Source of the DNA: Flavobacteriales bacterium
GTDB taxonomy: Bacteria > Bacteroidota > Bacteroidia > Flavobacteriales_G > Salibacteraceae
Assembly (NCBI GenBank): GCA_003499525.1
Contig: DNTB01000041.1
Span: 154,879-218,878, forward strand
Direction: 5' to 3'
DNA: 64,000 nucleotides
Both the position numbers and the translations under genes were made by a program. This document shows, piece after piece, positions 25,863-35,211 of the stretch. Each line of letters opens with the position of its first letter. Positions within the stretch are counted from its first letter, which is position 1. Below the pieces are notes generated by a model that saw nothing but the letters and a program-made list of their open reading frames with translations, was not told the origin of the DNA and did no database searches.

Positions 25863-27133
25863 AAAAACTCATAGCTCTTCTGCTACTCTTTCCACAGTCC
25901 GGTGTATTTGCTCAAAATCTCACCCTTGATTCGTGCATCAATTCAGCATTCCGCAAATATGAATTTCAGGCTGATCGTGCCGATTTCATTACTCAATCTG
26001 AACTCAGCATTAAAAATGCGAATAAAGCATGGTTACCCACCTTAGAACTAGATGCATCATTTACCTGGCAGAATGAGAATATTACCATTCCTGTGGGAAT
26101 CAATGTTCCCGGTATCGAATCGCCCAGTGTTCCCTTAAACTTTAATCGTATTCTGGTCAATTTCACGCAGAACATATACGACGGTAGTACTTCTTCACGA
26201 ACCAAAGATTTAGCTGCACAAACATTGAAGATCAATCAGGTGAGCGTTGAACAACAGCAAATAAATCTGGAAAGCAAAGTCAGCGCTTTATTCATGGGGG
26301 TGCTTCTGGCCAGGGAGCAAAAGAAAATTCTAAATTCAAAATCTGACCTTCTTGAGGAAAGACTGGATGTAATGGAAGGAGCTTTGGAGTATGGCGGTTC
26401 CATGCCGGCAACGATACTCAGTCTTGAAACTGAAATTTTGAAAGTTGAGCAGCAAAAAACAGAAATAACCTATCAGGTTAAAGCACTGACCGCTCAACTT
26501 TCGGAAATCACAGGCTTATCGATTACCGAAGATGATTCTTTCGAAAATCCGAATGCAGTTTTAGTAAGTTCAGCTAGTCCGTCCAGCAGACCTGAGATTC
26601 GATTACTCGACCTGCAAAGTGAGCAGTTAGAAGTTCAGAAATCCTTAAAAATGACTTCCAGAAACCCCCGGGTGTTTGCATTTGGAAATGTAGGAGCTGG
26701 AAATCCGGGTTACGACATCTTCGCCGAACAAGAAATCAGCCCGATGGTATTTGTCGGTCTTGGAGTTAAATGGAACATCATCGACTGGAATTACAATAGA
26801 AATGAAATGACGATGATTCAGCTCCAGCAAAACCAATTAGATCGAGTGAAAAGTCGAATGGTCTCCACTTTTAATGAGCAAACTAATGCCGAAAAACGAG
26901 AAATAGAAATGCTCAATGAACAACTGAAGCGAGATGAAAAAATTCTCCAATTGCAGAACTCACTTACCCAAATCAAATCAGCACAGCTCGAAAATGGAGT
27001 GATTACTTCTACAGAATACCTTGAGGCGGTCGATCAACTAACTGAATTTAAGACCCAACAAAAAGTACATGAACTGTCTCTTGTCATGGCCATCATCAAC
27101 TACAATCTAATCAATGAAAATCCTGTACAATGA
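25859..27133 (+). CDS. TolC-like outer-membrane efflux protein
   Basis: This 424-residue protein is the outer-membrane channel of a tripartite exporter. It has a signal peptide ending in GVFAQ (about 19), then NLTLDSCINSAF, typical of TolC-family openings. Two long, heptad-rich helical regions with many Gln, Glu and Lys residues (about 120-220 and 320-400) fit the duplicated coiled-coil hairpins of the family. It overlaps both neighbours by 4 bases (TetR upstream, HlyD-like downstream), so the operon is tightly coupled. The substrate is unknown. Confidence 0.88.
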   Translation: MKKLIALLLLFPQSGVFAQNLTLDSCINSAFRKYEFQADRADFITQSELSIKNANKAWLPTLELDASFTWQNENITIPVGINVPGIESPSVPLNFNRILVNFTQNIYDGSTSSRTKDLAAQTLKINQVSVEQQQINLESKVSALFMGVLLAREQKKILNSKSDLLEERLDVMEGALEYGGSMPATILSLETEILKVEQQKTEITYQVKALTAQLSEITGLSITEDDSFENPNAVLVSSASPSSRPEIRLLDLQSEQLEVQKSLKMTSRNPRVFAFGNVGAGNPGYDIFAEQEISPMVFVGLGVKWNIIDWNYNRNEMTMIQLQQNQLDRVKSRMVSTFNEQTNAEKREIEMLNEQLKRDEKILQLQNSLTQIKSAQLENGVITSTEYLEAVDQLTEFKTQQKVHELSLVMAIINYNLINENPVQ

Positions 27134-28023
27134 AGACTAAACTTAGCTTAATCATTATTGCTTCCCTGATAATAACATCCTGTGACGGTACAGACGAAAG
27201 AGCAGATGCCTACGGAAACTTCGAGGCAACAGAAACTATAATATCAGCACAAATGCCTGGTAGTCTGACATTTCTAAACGTTCAGGAAGGCAATCGACTA
27301 GATAGCGGAGTGCTTGTCGGGTTAATCGACACCATGGAATTGCATTGGATGAAGCAAGAGCTCATTGCCAATAGAAATGCTATTTCCAGCCAGTCGGAAG
27401 GTATAGTTGCCCAACTTGATGTGCTACGGAACGATCTGTCTAATCTCAAAAGAGAAAAAGACCGTGCAGAAAAACTTCTAAAGGCGGGTGCCACTACCCA
27501 GCAACAGCTCGATGATTTGGAGGGGAAGATTAAAGTGGTCAAAAGCCAAATGATAAGTATCAGCACACAAAATGCTGGAATCATAAGCCAGGTTGAAGCG
27601 GTGGATGCCAAGATGGAACAGGTTGATGAAAAAATTAATAAAAGCCTCATTATTAACCCTATAAGTGGGCAAGTGCTGGCAAAAACAGCGGAGGCCCATG
27701 AATATGTTGGTCCGGGTAAACCTTTGTACCGCATCGCAGATACCGATCACCTGGATTTGCGTGCATACGTTTCAGGTGATCAACTACCCACCCTAAAGAT
27801 TGGAGAATCCTATTCTGTTAAAACAGACTTACCCGATGGCACCCTGGCCAGTCATTCCGGAATTCTAATCTGGGTCTCAACAGAGACTGAATTTACACCC
27901 AAAACCATTCAAACACGAGATGAGAGGGTAAATATGGTTTATGCAGTTAAAATCAGGGTGCCCAATGACGGCACCATGAAAATTGGAATGCCCGGGGAGT
28001 TATGGATCAATGATAAGAACTGA
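27130..28023 (+). CDS. HlyD/YhiI-type periplasmic adaptor lipoprotein
   Basis: This membrane-fusion protein links the ABC exporter to the TolC-like channel. The 297-residue protein has a lipoprotein signal with a lipobox at about residues 15-18 (IITSC). It then has the lipoyl-like half motif (YGNFEATETIISAQMPG), a helical hairpin with heptad repeats (about 75-165) and the second lipoyl half (INPISGQVLAKTAEAHEYV). It resembles YbhG and YhiI in size. The stop codon ends at the base before the ATG of the first ATPase. Confidence 0.87.
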   Translation: MKTKLSLIIIASLIITSCDGTDERADAYGNFEATETIISAQMPGSLTFLNVQEGNRLDSGVLVGLIDTMELHWMKQELIANRNAISSQSEGIVAQLDVLRNDLSNLKREKDRAEKLLKAGATTQQQLDDLEGKIKVVKSQMISISTQNAGIISQVEAVDAKMEQVDEKINKSLIINPISGQVLAKTAEAHEYVGPGKPLYRIADTDHLDLRAYVSGDQLPTLKIGESYSVKTDLPDGTLASHSGILIWVSTETEFTPKTIQTRDERVNMVYAVKIRVPNDGTMKIGMPGELWINDKN

Positions 28024-28935
28024 ATGGTCTCCTTTCAGAACATATCAAAATCCTACGGCGAAGTAGAAGCTGTAAAGAATATCTCTTTTACTGTTGAAAA
28101 GAATGAAATATTCGGTTTAATTGGGCCTGACGGTGCCGGTAAAAGCACTCTGTTTCAAATGTTGGCAACAGTACTTCTACCTGACTCGGGTACCATGCTC
28201 TTTGATGGGAGAGATGTAGTTCAAGATTTCCGATATATCCGGCTGAACATAGGCTACATGCCCGGTAAATTCTCCCTCTATCAGGATTTGAGTGTGATGG
28301 AAAACCTGCGGTTCTTTGCCACTATTTTCAATACTACCATTGAAGAGAATTATGATTTGATCCGGGATATTTATGAGCAATTAGTCCCCTTCGGCAATAG
28401 ACGTGCCGGAGCTCTGAGTGGTGGAATGAAACAAAAACTGGCATTGAGCTGCGCACTTATCCATAAGCCTAAAGTTCTCGTGCTGGATGAACCGACTTTT
28501 GGTGTAGATGCTGTTTCCAGAAAGGAGTTTTGGGAAACATTGGCTGAACTAAAGCGAAAAGGGGTAACCATTCTTGTTTCAACACCCTACATGGATGAAG
28601 CCGCACTTTGCGACCGTATAGCCCTGATTCAGGATGGAGATATTCTTGAGATCAATTCCCCGAAAGGATTGATACAGAGTTTTAATAAAACCATGAGGAT
28701 TCTTAAACCCTCTGATATGCATAAGGCACTGGTCTTTCTCAGATCCAGGGGGTTCGAACAGGCCTACTCCTTTGGCCAGGAAATTCATATCTATCTGGAC
28801 AGCAATGAACAGCTGGAGCAATTAGAAAGCCTGACCTGGCAAAATCATCTTGGTGATGTCTATGAGAAGACACCAGGTGTCGAGGATTGCTTTATGAATC
28901 TAATGATCCAAAAACAAACTTCGGATGTCTCTTAA
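28024..28935 (+). CDS. ABC exporter ATPase 1 (YbhF N-half-like)
   Basis: This is one of two separate ATPases in the efflux operon. Walker A is GPDGAGKST (about residues 37-45), the signature is LSGGMKQKL and Walker B is VLVLDEPTFGVD. At 303 residues it has a C-terminal extension of about 80 residues after the ATPase core. The neighbouring ATPase is like the other half of E. coli YbhF, which is one fused protein, so here the two halves are separate genes. It overlaps the next gene by 11 bases. The pair presumably forms a heterodimer. Confidence 0.88.
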   Translation: MVSFQNISKSYGEVEAVKNISFTVEKNEIFGLIGPDGAGKSTLFQMLATVLLPDSGTMLFDGRDVVQDFRYIRLNIGYMPGKFSLYQDLSVMENLRFFATIFNTTIEENYDLIRDIYEQLVPFGNRRAGALSGGMKQKLALSCALIHKPKVLVLDEPTFGVDAVSRKEFWETLAELKRKGVTILVSTPYMDEAALCDRIALIQDGDILEINSPKGLIQSFNKTMRILKPSDMHKALVFLRSRGFEQAYSFGQEIHIYLDSNEQLEQLESLTWQNHLGDVYEKTPGVEDCFMNLMIQKQTSDVS

Positions 28936-29671
28936 GCAATATGCCCTACAAGTAAAGGATCTCACCATGAGATTTGGCGATTTTACCGCCGTTGATAACA
29001 TTACATTTAATGTGGAGCAAGGCGAGATTTTTGGGTTTCTCGGGGCCAATGGAGCTGGAAAAACAACGGCCATCAAAATGTTTTGCGGACTTCTTCGTCC
29101 TACTTCCGGCGAGGGCACCGTAGCAGGTTTTGATGTGTATCGCGAACCTGAAAAAATCAAGAAAAATATTGGCTATATGAGTCAGCATTTCTCTTTGTAT
29201 GAGGATTTGACTATTACAGAAAATATCCAGTTTTATGGCGGTATTTATGGTTTAAAAAAGAATAACATCATTTCCAAGACCAGAGAGCTGTTGGAGAAGC
29301 TCGATCTTCAAGCTTATGCCAAAAGACTGGTAAAAGGGCTGCCACTGGGTTGGAAACAAAAACTGGCTTTTTCTGTCGCGATCATGCATGATCCTCAGGT
29401 CGTATTTCTCGATGAACCCACGAGTGGCGTTGATCCGATTACCAGAAGGCAATTCTGGGATTTAATTTATGAAGCTGCTAATATAGGCATCACCGTATTT
29501 GTAACTACTCATTACCTCGAAGAAGCCGAATACTGCAATCGGGTAAGCATTATGGTGGACGGAGAAATGAGAGCATTAAACACACCTAATCAACTCATGC
29601 TTGATTTTGGTAAGGAGAATATGAATGAAGTATTTCTGGAATTAGCCACACGAAACTCCATAGCTTCATGA
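28925..29671 (+). CDS. ABC exporter ATPase 2 (YbhF C-half-like)
   Basis: This 248-residue ATPase has Walker A GANGAGKTT (about residues 40-48) and Walker B VVFLDEPTSGVD. The ABC signature is degenerate (KGLPLGWKQKL instead of LSGGQ), as in the C-terminal half of YbhF. With ATPase 1 it likely forms a heterodimer with one standard and one weak site. It begins inside the end of ATPase 1 and overlaps the first permease by 4 bases. Confidence 0.88.
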   Translation: MSLKQYALQVKDLTMRFGDFTAVDNITFNVEQGEIFGFLGANGAGKTTAIKMFCGLLRPTSGEGTVAGFDVYREPEKIKKNIGYMSQHFSLYEDLTITENIQFYGGIYGLKKNNIISKTRELLEKLDLQAYAKRLVKGLPLGWKQKLAFSVAIMHDPQVVFLDEPTSGVDPITRRQFWDLIYEAANIGITVFVTTHYLEEAEYCNRVSIMVDGEMRALNTPNQLMLDFGKENMNEVFLELATRNSIAS

Positions 29672-30771
29672 ATGCATTTATAGCTTTCGTTAAGAAGGAG
29701 TTCAATCATATCTTTCGTGATACGAGGACACTCGTGGTTCTTTTTGGAATGCCATTGGCTCAACTCATTCTCTTCGGATTTGCCATTACCACAGAAATAA
29801 AGCAAGCCGGAATGGTCATCTATGATCAATCGTCTGGAACTGCCACTCAAGCTCTATCTGCTGCCTTTACATCTTCAGATTTTTTTGTGCTAAAGAAACG
29901 GGTTCACTCCTATGATGAACTTGGTGCTTCTTTCCGCGATGGTACGGCAAAAATCGGAGTTATTATTCCTGCGGATATTGAAAAACCAGCATCTAATCAA
30001 GGTGCTGATTTACAGATTATTACAGACGCATCTGACCCTAACCTTGCCAGTATTTTAACACAAAGTGCCCGAGCGATTATTACAAAATGGCAGGTTCAAC
30101 AAAGTAGAAGTGAAATTTCTCCATTAGGGATACAAACGGAGATTAAATGGCATTACAACTCTGAACTCAAAAGCGTTTACACCTTCGTTCCTGGAGTTGT
30201 AACGGTCATATTGATGCTGGTATCGGCCATGCTCACATCTATTTCTATTACTCGGGAAAAAGAATTAGGCACAATAGATGTTTTGTTTGTCTCTCCATTG
30301 CGCCCGGCAGTTATCATTGTTGGCAAGGTTGTCCCTTTTGTTCTTCTTTCACTACTCAATGCGGCATTCATTCTTGTAATGGCCTGGATTGTTTTCGGAG
30401 TCCCCATAACAGGTTCCATTGCTCTGCTATCACTGGAATCATTCTTGTTTATCCTCACTTCACTAAGTCTTGGGATTTTCATTTCTACCGTAACTCAAAC
30501 ACAACAAACGGCATTGATGCTTTCTCTTGTAGGGCTTATGCTACCCACCATTTTACTATCAGGGTTCATATTCCCAATATCCAATATGCCGATACCCCTT
30601 CAAGTCATCAGTAATATCATTCCTGCCAAATGGTTTTTGATTATCATAAAGGCAGTTATGCTAAAGGGAATTGGTCTTAGTTTCATCTGGAAAGAGACCT
30701 TAATCCTCATCCTGATGTCCTTGGTCTTTATCGGTTTGAGCATTCGAAAATTCAAAACCAGAAAGGCATGA
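29668..30771 (+). CDS. ABC-2 type permease 1 (YbhS-like)
   Basis: This is one of two homologous membrane subunits of the exporter. The 367-residue protein has one N-terminal helix (about 20-42), a large periplasmic domain (about 45-170) and five further helices in the C-terminal half. The motif TREKELGTIDVLFVSPLRP precedes the helical core and is typical of ABC-2 permeases. It starts within the end of ATPase 2 and overlaps the second permease by 4 bases. Confidence 0.88.
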   Translation: MNAFIAFVKKEFNHIFRDTRTLVVLFGMPLAQLILFGFAITTEIKQAGMVIYDQSSGTATQALSAAFTSSDFFVLKKRVHSYDELGASFRDGTAKIGVIIPADIEKPASNQGADLQIITDASDPNLASILTQSARAIITKWQVQQSRSEISPLGIQTEIKWHYNSELKSVYTFVPGVVTVILMLVSAMLTSISITREKELGTIDVLFVSPLRPAVIIVGKVVPFVLLSLLNAAFILVMAWIVFGVPITGSIALLSLESFLFILTSLSLGIFISTVTQTQQTALMLSLVGLMLPTILLSGFIFPISNMPIPLQVISNIIPAKWFLIIIKAVMLKGIGLSFIWKETLILILMSLVFIGLSIRKFKTRKA

Positions 30772-31874
30772 GGCTATTGCGGACATTGCTCAAGAAGGAG
30801 TTCACTCAAATATTCAGAAATAAGGCCATGTTGCCCATTATTTTTGTCTTGCCGATTGTGCAGCTGTTGATTCTTACCTACGCCACTGATTTTGAGCTCA
30901 AAAACATCAATTTCACTTATGTTGATCACGACCAGAGTGCTACCTCAAAATCATTACTGAGTCATTTTCAGAACTCTCCCTATTTTATCGACATCGGTGC
31001 TTCTGTAAGTCACAAGGACGGTATGCATCAGTTGGATGAAAACAAAGCCAGTTTAGTAATCAATATTCCACGCGGTATGGAACAAGATCTGTATCGAGGG
31101 CAATCAGCCAAAATTGCTCTGGACGTCAACAGTATTGATGGGCAGGCTGCCACTCTTTCATTTAACTATGCCAGCAATATCATCCATAAATTCAATGGAA
31201 CATTAGCCCAGAATTCCGGGTTGAGATCAACAGATGGATTGAGGGTGTCTGAAAGATACTGGTACAACCCTTCTCTGGAGTATTCTAATCTGATGGTTCC
31301 GGGAATCTTAGCGCTTCTTGTGACCATGATAGCCCTTTTCCTTTCAGCAATGAATGTGGTTCGAGAGAAAGAGATTGGAACCATTGAGCAGATTAATGTA
31401 ACTCCAATAAAAAAGAGTCAATTCCTGATTGGAAAACTCTTGCCCTTCTGGGTGATAGCCATGGGGGAAATGGCCTTTGGTTTATTTATAGGTAAACTGC
31501 TTTTTGATATACCTATGCGTGGAAGTCTATTTCTCTTATTTGCATTTACTGCCCTCTACCTTATTGTTATTCTAGCTATGGGGCTATGGGTTTCTACAAT
31601 CACTGGAACACAGCAGCAAGCCATGTTTATTTCATGGTTTTTTGCAGTAATTTTTATTCTGATGAGTGGGCTTTTCACTCCCATAGAAAACATGCCGGTT
31701 TGGGCACAACAATCGACTTTACTCAACCCCGTGGCCTATATGGTTAAGGTGCTGCGTTCAATATTGCTCAAGGGTAGCAATTTTAGAGATATTCAGTTCG
31801 AATTTGTTGCTATCTCGGCATATGCATTGTCAATGCTCAGCATTGCTGTACTGAGCTACAGAAAAAGGGCTTGA
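30768..31874 (+). CDS. ABC-2 type permease 2 (YbhR-like)
   Basis: This is the partner of permease 1 and shares its layout: an N-terminal helix, a periplasmic domain and a C-terminal helical block, with REKEIGTIEQINVTPI at the equivalent position. It has 368 residues. It is the last gene of the TetR operon, and its TGA stop directly abuts the TCA (a reverse-strand stop) of the convergent olsF gene. Permease 1 and permease 2 are recognisably paralogous. Confidence 0.87.
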   Translation: MRLLRTLLKKEFTQIFRNKAMLPIIFVLPIVQLLILTYATDFELKNINFTYVDHDQSATSKSLLSHFQNSPYFIDIGASVSHKDGMHQLDENKASLVINIPRGMEQDLYRGQSAKIALDVNSIDGQAATLSFNYASNIIHKFNGTLAQNSGLRSTDGLRVSERYWYNPSLEYSNLMVPGILALLVTMIALFLSAMNVVREKEIGTIEQINVTPIKKSQFLIGKLLPFWVIAMGEMAFGLFIGKLLFDIPMRGSLFLLFAFTALYLIVILAMGLWVSTITGTQQQAMFISWFFAVIFILMSGLFTPIENMPVWAQQSTLLNPVAYMVKVLRSILLKGSNFRDIQFEFVAISAYALSMLSIAVLSYRKRA

Positions 31875-33644
31875 TCAGGATTCTCCTTGAAATCTTTTCA
31901 TGATGCTATGGTTGTCCAATTCTTTGGACAGGGTTTGAATAGTGGCAAAGTCAACATCAAAAAGATCGAGTACCAAGAAGCCATCCAGAGCAGAATTGAA
32001 CTTGGGGTCGACATTGAAACTGATAATTCTTGCATTCTGTTTCAGGTACTTCTTGAGCAGTACTGGAAGTTTAAAATGTCTCGGTTCCAGGTCCTCAATG
32101 ACTTTATCCAGCTCTCTCAAATCGCCAATTTCCAGTGACTTTAAATCTGCCTTTCGCGCTATGGGATTGTATCGATACTTTTTCCTGGGGCTTACAAATT
32201 TGGCAAGGTTATGGTCGTAGTGATTTTTGAGAACGTAATCGATAATTACATGTTTAGACAATTTGGAGAAATGGTTACTGATGGAAACAGGACCGATCAG
32301 ATAGCGATAGTCTTCGTGTGTAAGGAGGTAGTATAGAATTCCCTTCCAAAGTAAAAACAAACTGCTCGCCGACCTTTGATATTCTTTTCTGATAAAAGAA
32401 CGCCCCAGCTCTATACTATTGTACAATATCGAATTAAACTGAGGGCGCATCTTAAACAAAGAGTTGAGATAAAATCCATTCTGCTCGTACTTCTCAAAAA
32501 TTTCCTTTCCATCTCCAAGTCTGTAGGATCCGACAATCATTTCCTGCTCTGAATCCCAAATAAAAAGATGCTTGTAGTAAATATCGTATTGGTCGAGATC
32601 GTATGCATGATTCGTTCCCTCGCCCACATCCCGAAAAGTGATTTCTCTTAATCTGCTAATTTCTCGTAATACATGAGGAATGCGCTCTGAATGTGCGCAA
32701 TAGGTTTCAAATTGCTTTACCTTAAACAGAACCTCTTCATCCTTTAACTTCGAGATATCGTGTTTAATGTGCTCTACAGGAGTTTCTTCTATGATGGGAT
32801 CAGGCTTGGCAAGTTTTATATTGGGTTTGAAGAATTTACCTGCGTCTATATTGGTACCTAAAAAATAAGTCTTCGCTCTAAGAAACTTGCCATAATCCTG
32901 AAGATTTGTAAACCTTTCCTGTTCTTTTACCGTAATCGGCTTTCCGATACGGATTTTTACTGGTTTCTTGTTCTCGATATTGAGGTTGCTTTCCAGTTGT
33001 ACCCTTCGCAGTTTAGCAGTTAACAATCCCAAAGAATTAAAAACTATCCCATTTGCTCCATGAAGGTATATGGGGACGACTGGAACATTTGCCGTCTTAA
33101 CTACTCGAATAACCGACTTATCCCACGACCGGTCATTCACTCCCTGACGAATTCCCTTCCATGTTGATGCTATGCCCGCCGGAAATATTCCCGCTGAAAA
33201 GCCATTCTTTAAATGCATTAGTAATGCCTGCAGCTCCTGTACTGAAGAGGTGCGCCTTTGATCAAATGACTCTGCATCAATGAATTTGTCTCGGAGAGGT
33301 TCAAGCTCAGTGAGCATCGTATGCGCCACAACACAGAAATCAGGTCTTGATTTCAGCAGAAGGTAAAGAAGAATAATAGCATCAATTCCTCCGTAAGGAT
33401 GATTGGAAACGGTCAGAAAAGCTCCTGTTTTAGGAACATTATTGAGCTCTACTTCGTCTATTTCTAAGGTTATATTTAACTGCTTTATAAGCTCTTCAAT
33501 AAAAGCCATGGCGTCTTTTGCCGTTTCGGCATTGTAGACCTTATTTATCCGGTCCAGCCTCATTCCTTTCATGGCCTGTCTTGCCAGAGCATCATTCTTT
33601 AGTCCTGAGGCCTTTTTAAAATCCTCCAGGCTGATTAGTTCCAT
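31875..33644 (-). CDS. olsF: Bifunctional amino-lipid acyltransferase (OlsF type)
   Basis: This 589-residue two-domain protein fits OlsF, which makes ornithine-type lipids in Serratia and Flavobacterium. The N-terminal half (about 60-280) is a PlsC-like O-acyltransferase with NHPYGGID (H82, D88) and FPAGIAS. The C-terminal half (about 320-560) is an OlsB/GNAT-like N-acyltransferase that contains VGSYRLG and ELGRSFI. The fused product can perform both acylations. The amino acid used (ornithine, lysine or glycine) cannot be read from the sequence. It follows the LpxH-like gene by 11 bases, probably in one operon for lipid assembly. Automatic annotation may call it hemolysin-like. Confidence 0.78.
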   Translation of the reverse strand: MELISLEDFKKASGLKNDALARQAMKGMRLDRINKVYNAETAKDAMAFIEELIKQLNITLEIDEVELNNVPKTGAFLTVSNHPYGGIDAIILLYLLLKSRPDFCVVAHTMLTELEPLRDKFIDAESFDQRRTSSVQELQALLMHLKNGFSAGIFPAGIASTWKGIRQGVNDRSWDKSVIRVVKTANVPVVPIYLHGANGIVFNSLGLLTAKLRRVQLESNLNIENKKPVKIRIGKPITVKEQERFTNLQDYGKFLRAKTYFLGTNIDAGKFFKPNIKLAKPDPIIEETPVEHIKHDISKLKDEEVLFKVKQFETYCAHSERIPHVLREISRLREITFRDVGEGTNHAYDLDQYDIYYKHLFIWDSEQEMIVGSYRLGDGKEIFEKYEQNGFYLNSLFKMRPQFNSILYNSIELGRSFIRKEYQRSASSLFLLWKGILYYLLTHEDYRYLIGPVSISNHFSKLSKHVIIDYVLKNHYDHNLAKFVSPRKKYRYNPIARKADLKSLEIGDLRELDKVIEDLEPRHFKLPVLLKKYLKQNARIISFNVDPKFNSALDGFLVLDLFDVDFATIQTLSKELDNHSIMKRFQGES

Positions 33645-33655
33645 ATGATCTGAAT

Positions 33656-34501
33656 TTATCCTTCAGCCGCAGCAACCATACTGATTTCGTTCAGCAGGGC
33701 TTCGAACTCACTTTCCCTTGAGTTGATGGCATCTGGAATTGAAACAATATGCTCTTCCTTATAGGTATATATATTCCAATTTCCATCCGTGTATTCCAGA
33801 GCGGTGAGGTTTTCAATCCAATCCCCGGAATTCAGGTAGGTCACACATTTTTCTCCACTCCACTCCTTGCGTTTTGCAGGTTGATGAATGTGTCCGCATA
33901 CCACATAGTCAAATGAATTTTTGAGTGCTATGTCAATAGCAGTTTGTTCGAAATCGTTGATGTACTTAACGGCCTGTTTCACGCTGTTTTTAATCTTTTT
34001 AGAGAGGGATATCCTTCCATAACCCATTTTCTCGGATATAAAGTTAATCAACGTGTTTAAAGAAATGAGCATATCATAACCTATTCCACCCAGTTTGGCC
34101 AACCATTTAGCATGCCTCATAGTTACGTCAAAGACATCTCCATGGAAAATCCATGCCTTCTTGCCGTTTTCCAATTCTAATAGCAGCTTATTCTCTATAT
34201 GAAAATTGTTCATGGTCGTTCCCTTGAACTTTCTGAGTAGCTCGTCATGATTACCTGTTATGTAATGCACCTGTTTGCCCTGAACAATCCACTTCAAAAA
34301 AAGCTGTATTACCTTCATATGAGATTTCGGCCAATACCGCTTCTTGAACTGCCAGATATCGATGATGTCTCCATTAAGAACAACAGTTGTTGGGTCAATC
34401 GATTTCAGGTAATGCAAAAGCTCTTTAGCACGACACCCAAAAGTACCCAGGTGGATATCTGAGATCACCAAAACATCTACAACCCTTTTTTCCTTTGCCA
34501 T
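33656..34501 (-). CDS. LpxH-like metallophosphoesterase
   Basis: This is a calcineurin-like phosphoesterase, probably UDP-2,3-diacylglucosamine diphosphatase, of lipid A synthesis. Metal-binding motifs are SDIHLG (D15, H17), LNGDIID, TGNHDE and CGHIHQP. The 281-residue length is a little longer than proteobacterial LpxH (about 240). The start at 34501 gives MAKEKRVVDVLVISD. It precedes olsF by 11 bases. Bacteroidota often carry more than one LpxH paralogue, so the exact substrate is uncertain. The 282-base gap upstream to osmC presumably holds its promoter, but I see no clear consensus there. Confidence 0.75.
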   Translation of the reverse strand: MAKEKRVVDVLVISDIHLGTFGCRAKELLHYLKSIDPTTVVLNGDIIDIWQFKKRYWPKSHMKVIQLFLKWIVQGKQVHYITGNHDELLRKFKGTTMNNFHIENKLLLELENGKKAWIFHGDVFDVTMRHAKWLAKLGGIGYDMLISLNTLINFISEKMGYGRISLSKKIKNSVKQAVKYINDFEQTAIDIALKNSFDYVVCGHIHQPAKRKEWSGEKCVTYLNSGDWIENLTALEYTDGNWNIYTYKEEHIVSIPDAINSRESEFEALLNEISMVAAAEG

Positions 34502-34783
34502 AACAACAGAATTGTATCAAAAATGCAAGCGGAATATTTCGTTCAGGTGACAATTGAATTACCTTATCATTAACTGGCTTTTTGATTTAAATGAATTCAG
34601 TGTTTCTGATGTAAGTACTATGTAAAAGAGAAGCTAAATTATTGTAAACCAAACAGATAAAACCCCTGAGATGAAGGCAATTTCAAGAGATTTTAACAAC
34701 ATTAAGTTAATGAAAATCCGGTATGGATAGTTACCCGCTATCTTGAAGATTTACTTATAGTTTCTTAAAGAAAGAATAAAACA

Positions 34784-35203
34784 TCAGGATTCGTGATACT
34801 CTATTTCGAAGGTGATCTCTGCCTTTACTTCCAGCATTGCCGTGACTCCACAATATCGATCCTGAGAATAGCTAACTGCTTTTTCAATCTTTGCTTTATC
34901 GAGATCTTCACCCCATATTTCGTATTTCAGGTGAATCTTGTTGTAATATCTAGGATGCTCTTCGGTAAGTTCTCCAGTTGCCGAAACTTTTACATCTTCA
35001 AAACGAACGCGCATCTTGTGCAGCAAGGACACCACGTCCATTCCAGTACATCCAATGAGCGATAAAAGAAGCAAAGGCTTAGGACGAGGTCCTAAATCGT
35101 TTCCTCCATGCTGATCTTCCGCATCAAGTATGATCTCATGACCATTAACATGCCCTTTAAAAGACATTCCCGCGTTGTACTCAATATCTACAATATGCGC
35201 CAT
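34784..35203 (-). CDS. OsmC family peroxidase-like protein
   Basis: This 139-residue protein of the OsmC/Ohr superfamily probably removes organic hydroperoxides. The two redox cysteines are C52 (IGCTGMDVV) and C118 (RYCGVTAML), spaced as in the family. It lacks a signal peptide. It is the last of three minus-strand genes, 8 bases after the beta-barrel gene, which is an odd partner for a cytosolic enzyme. The context therefore does not define its substrate. Confidence 0.85.
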   Translation of the reverse strand: MAHIVDIEYNAGMSFKGHVNGHEIILDAEDQHGGNDLGPRPKPLLLLSLIGCTGMDVVSLLHKMRVRFEDVKVSATGELTEEHPRYYNKIHLKYEIWGEDLDKAKIEKAVSYSQDRYCGVTAMLEVKAEITFEIEYHES

Positions 35204-35211
35204 AGTAAATC

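Noticed and set aside
25275..31874. Idea that the exporter operon is a new antibiotic biosynthesis or toxin system
   Set aside because: All seven genes have ordinary families of the YbhGFSR/TolC kind and no biosynthetic or toxin gene is present.
34502..34783. Gap between the LpxH-like gene and osmC searched for a small RNA, tRNA or palindrome
   Set aside because: It is AT-rich with no clear promoter octamer, cloverleaf, repeat or open frame; it probably holds the promoter of the LpxH-olsF pair and nothing else that I can see.
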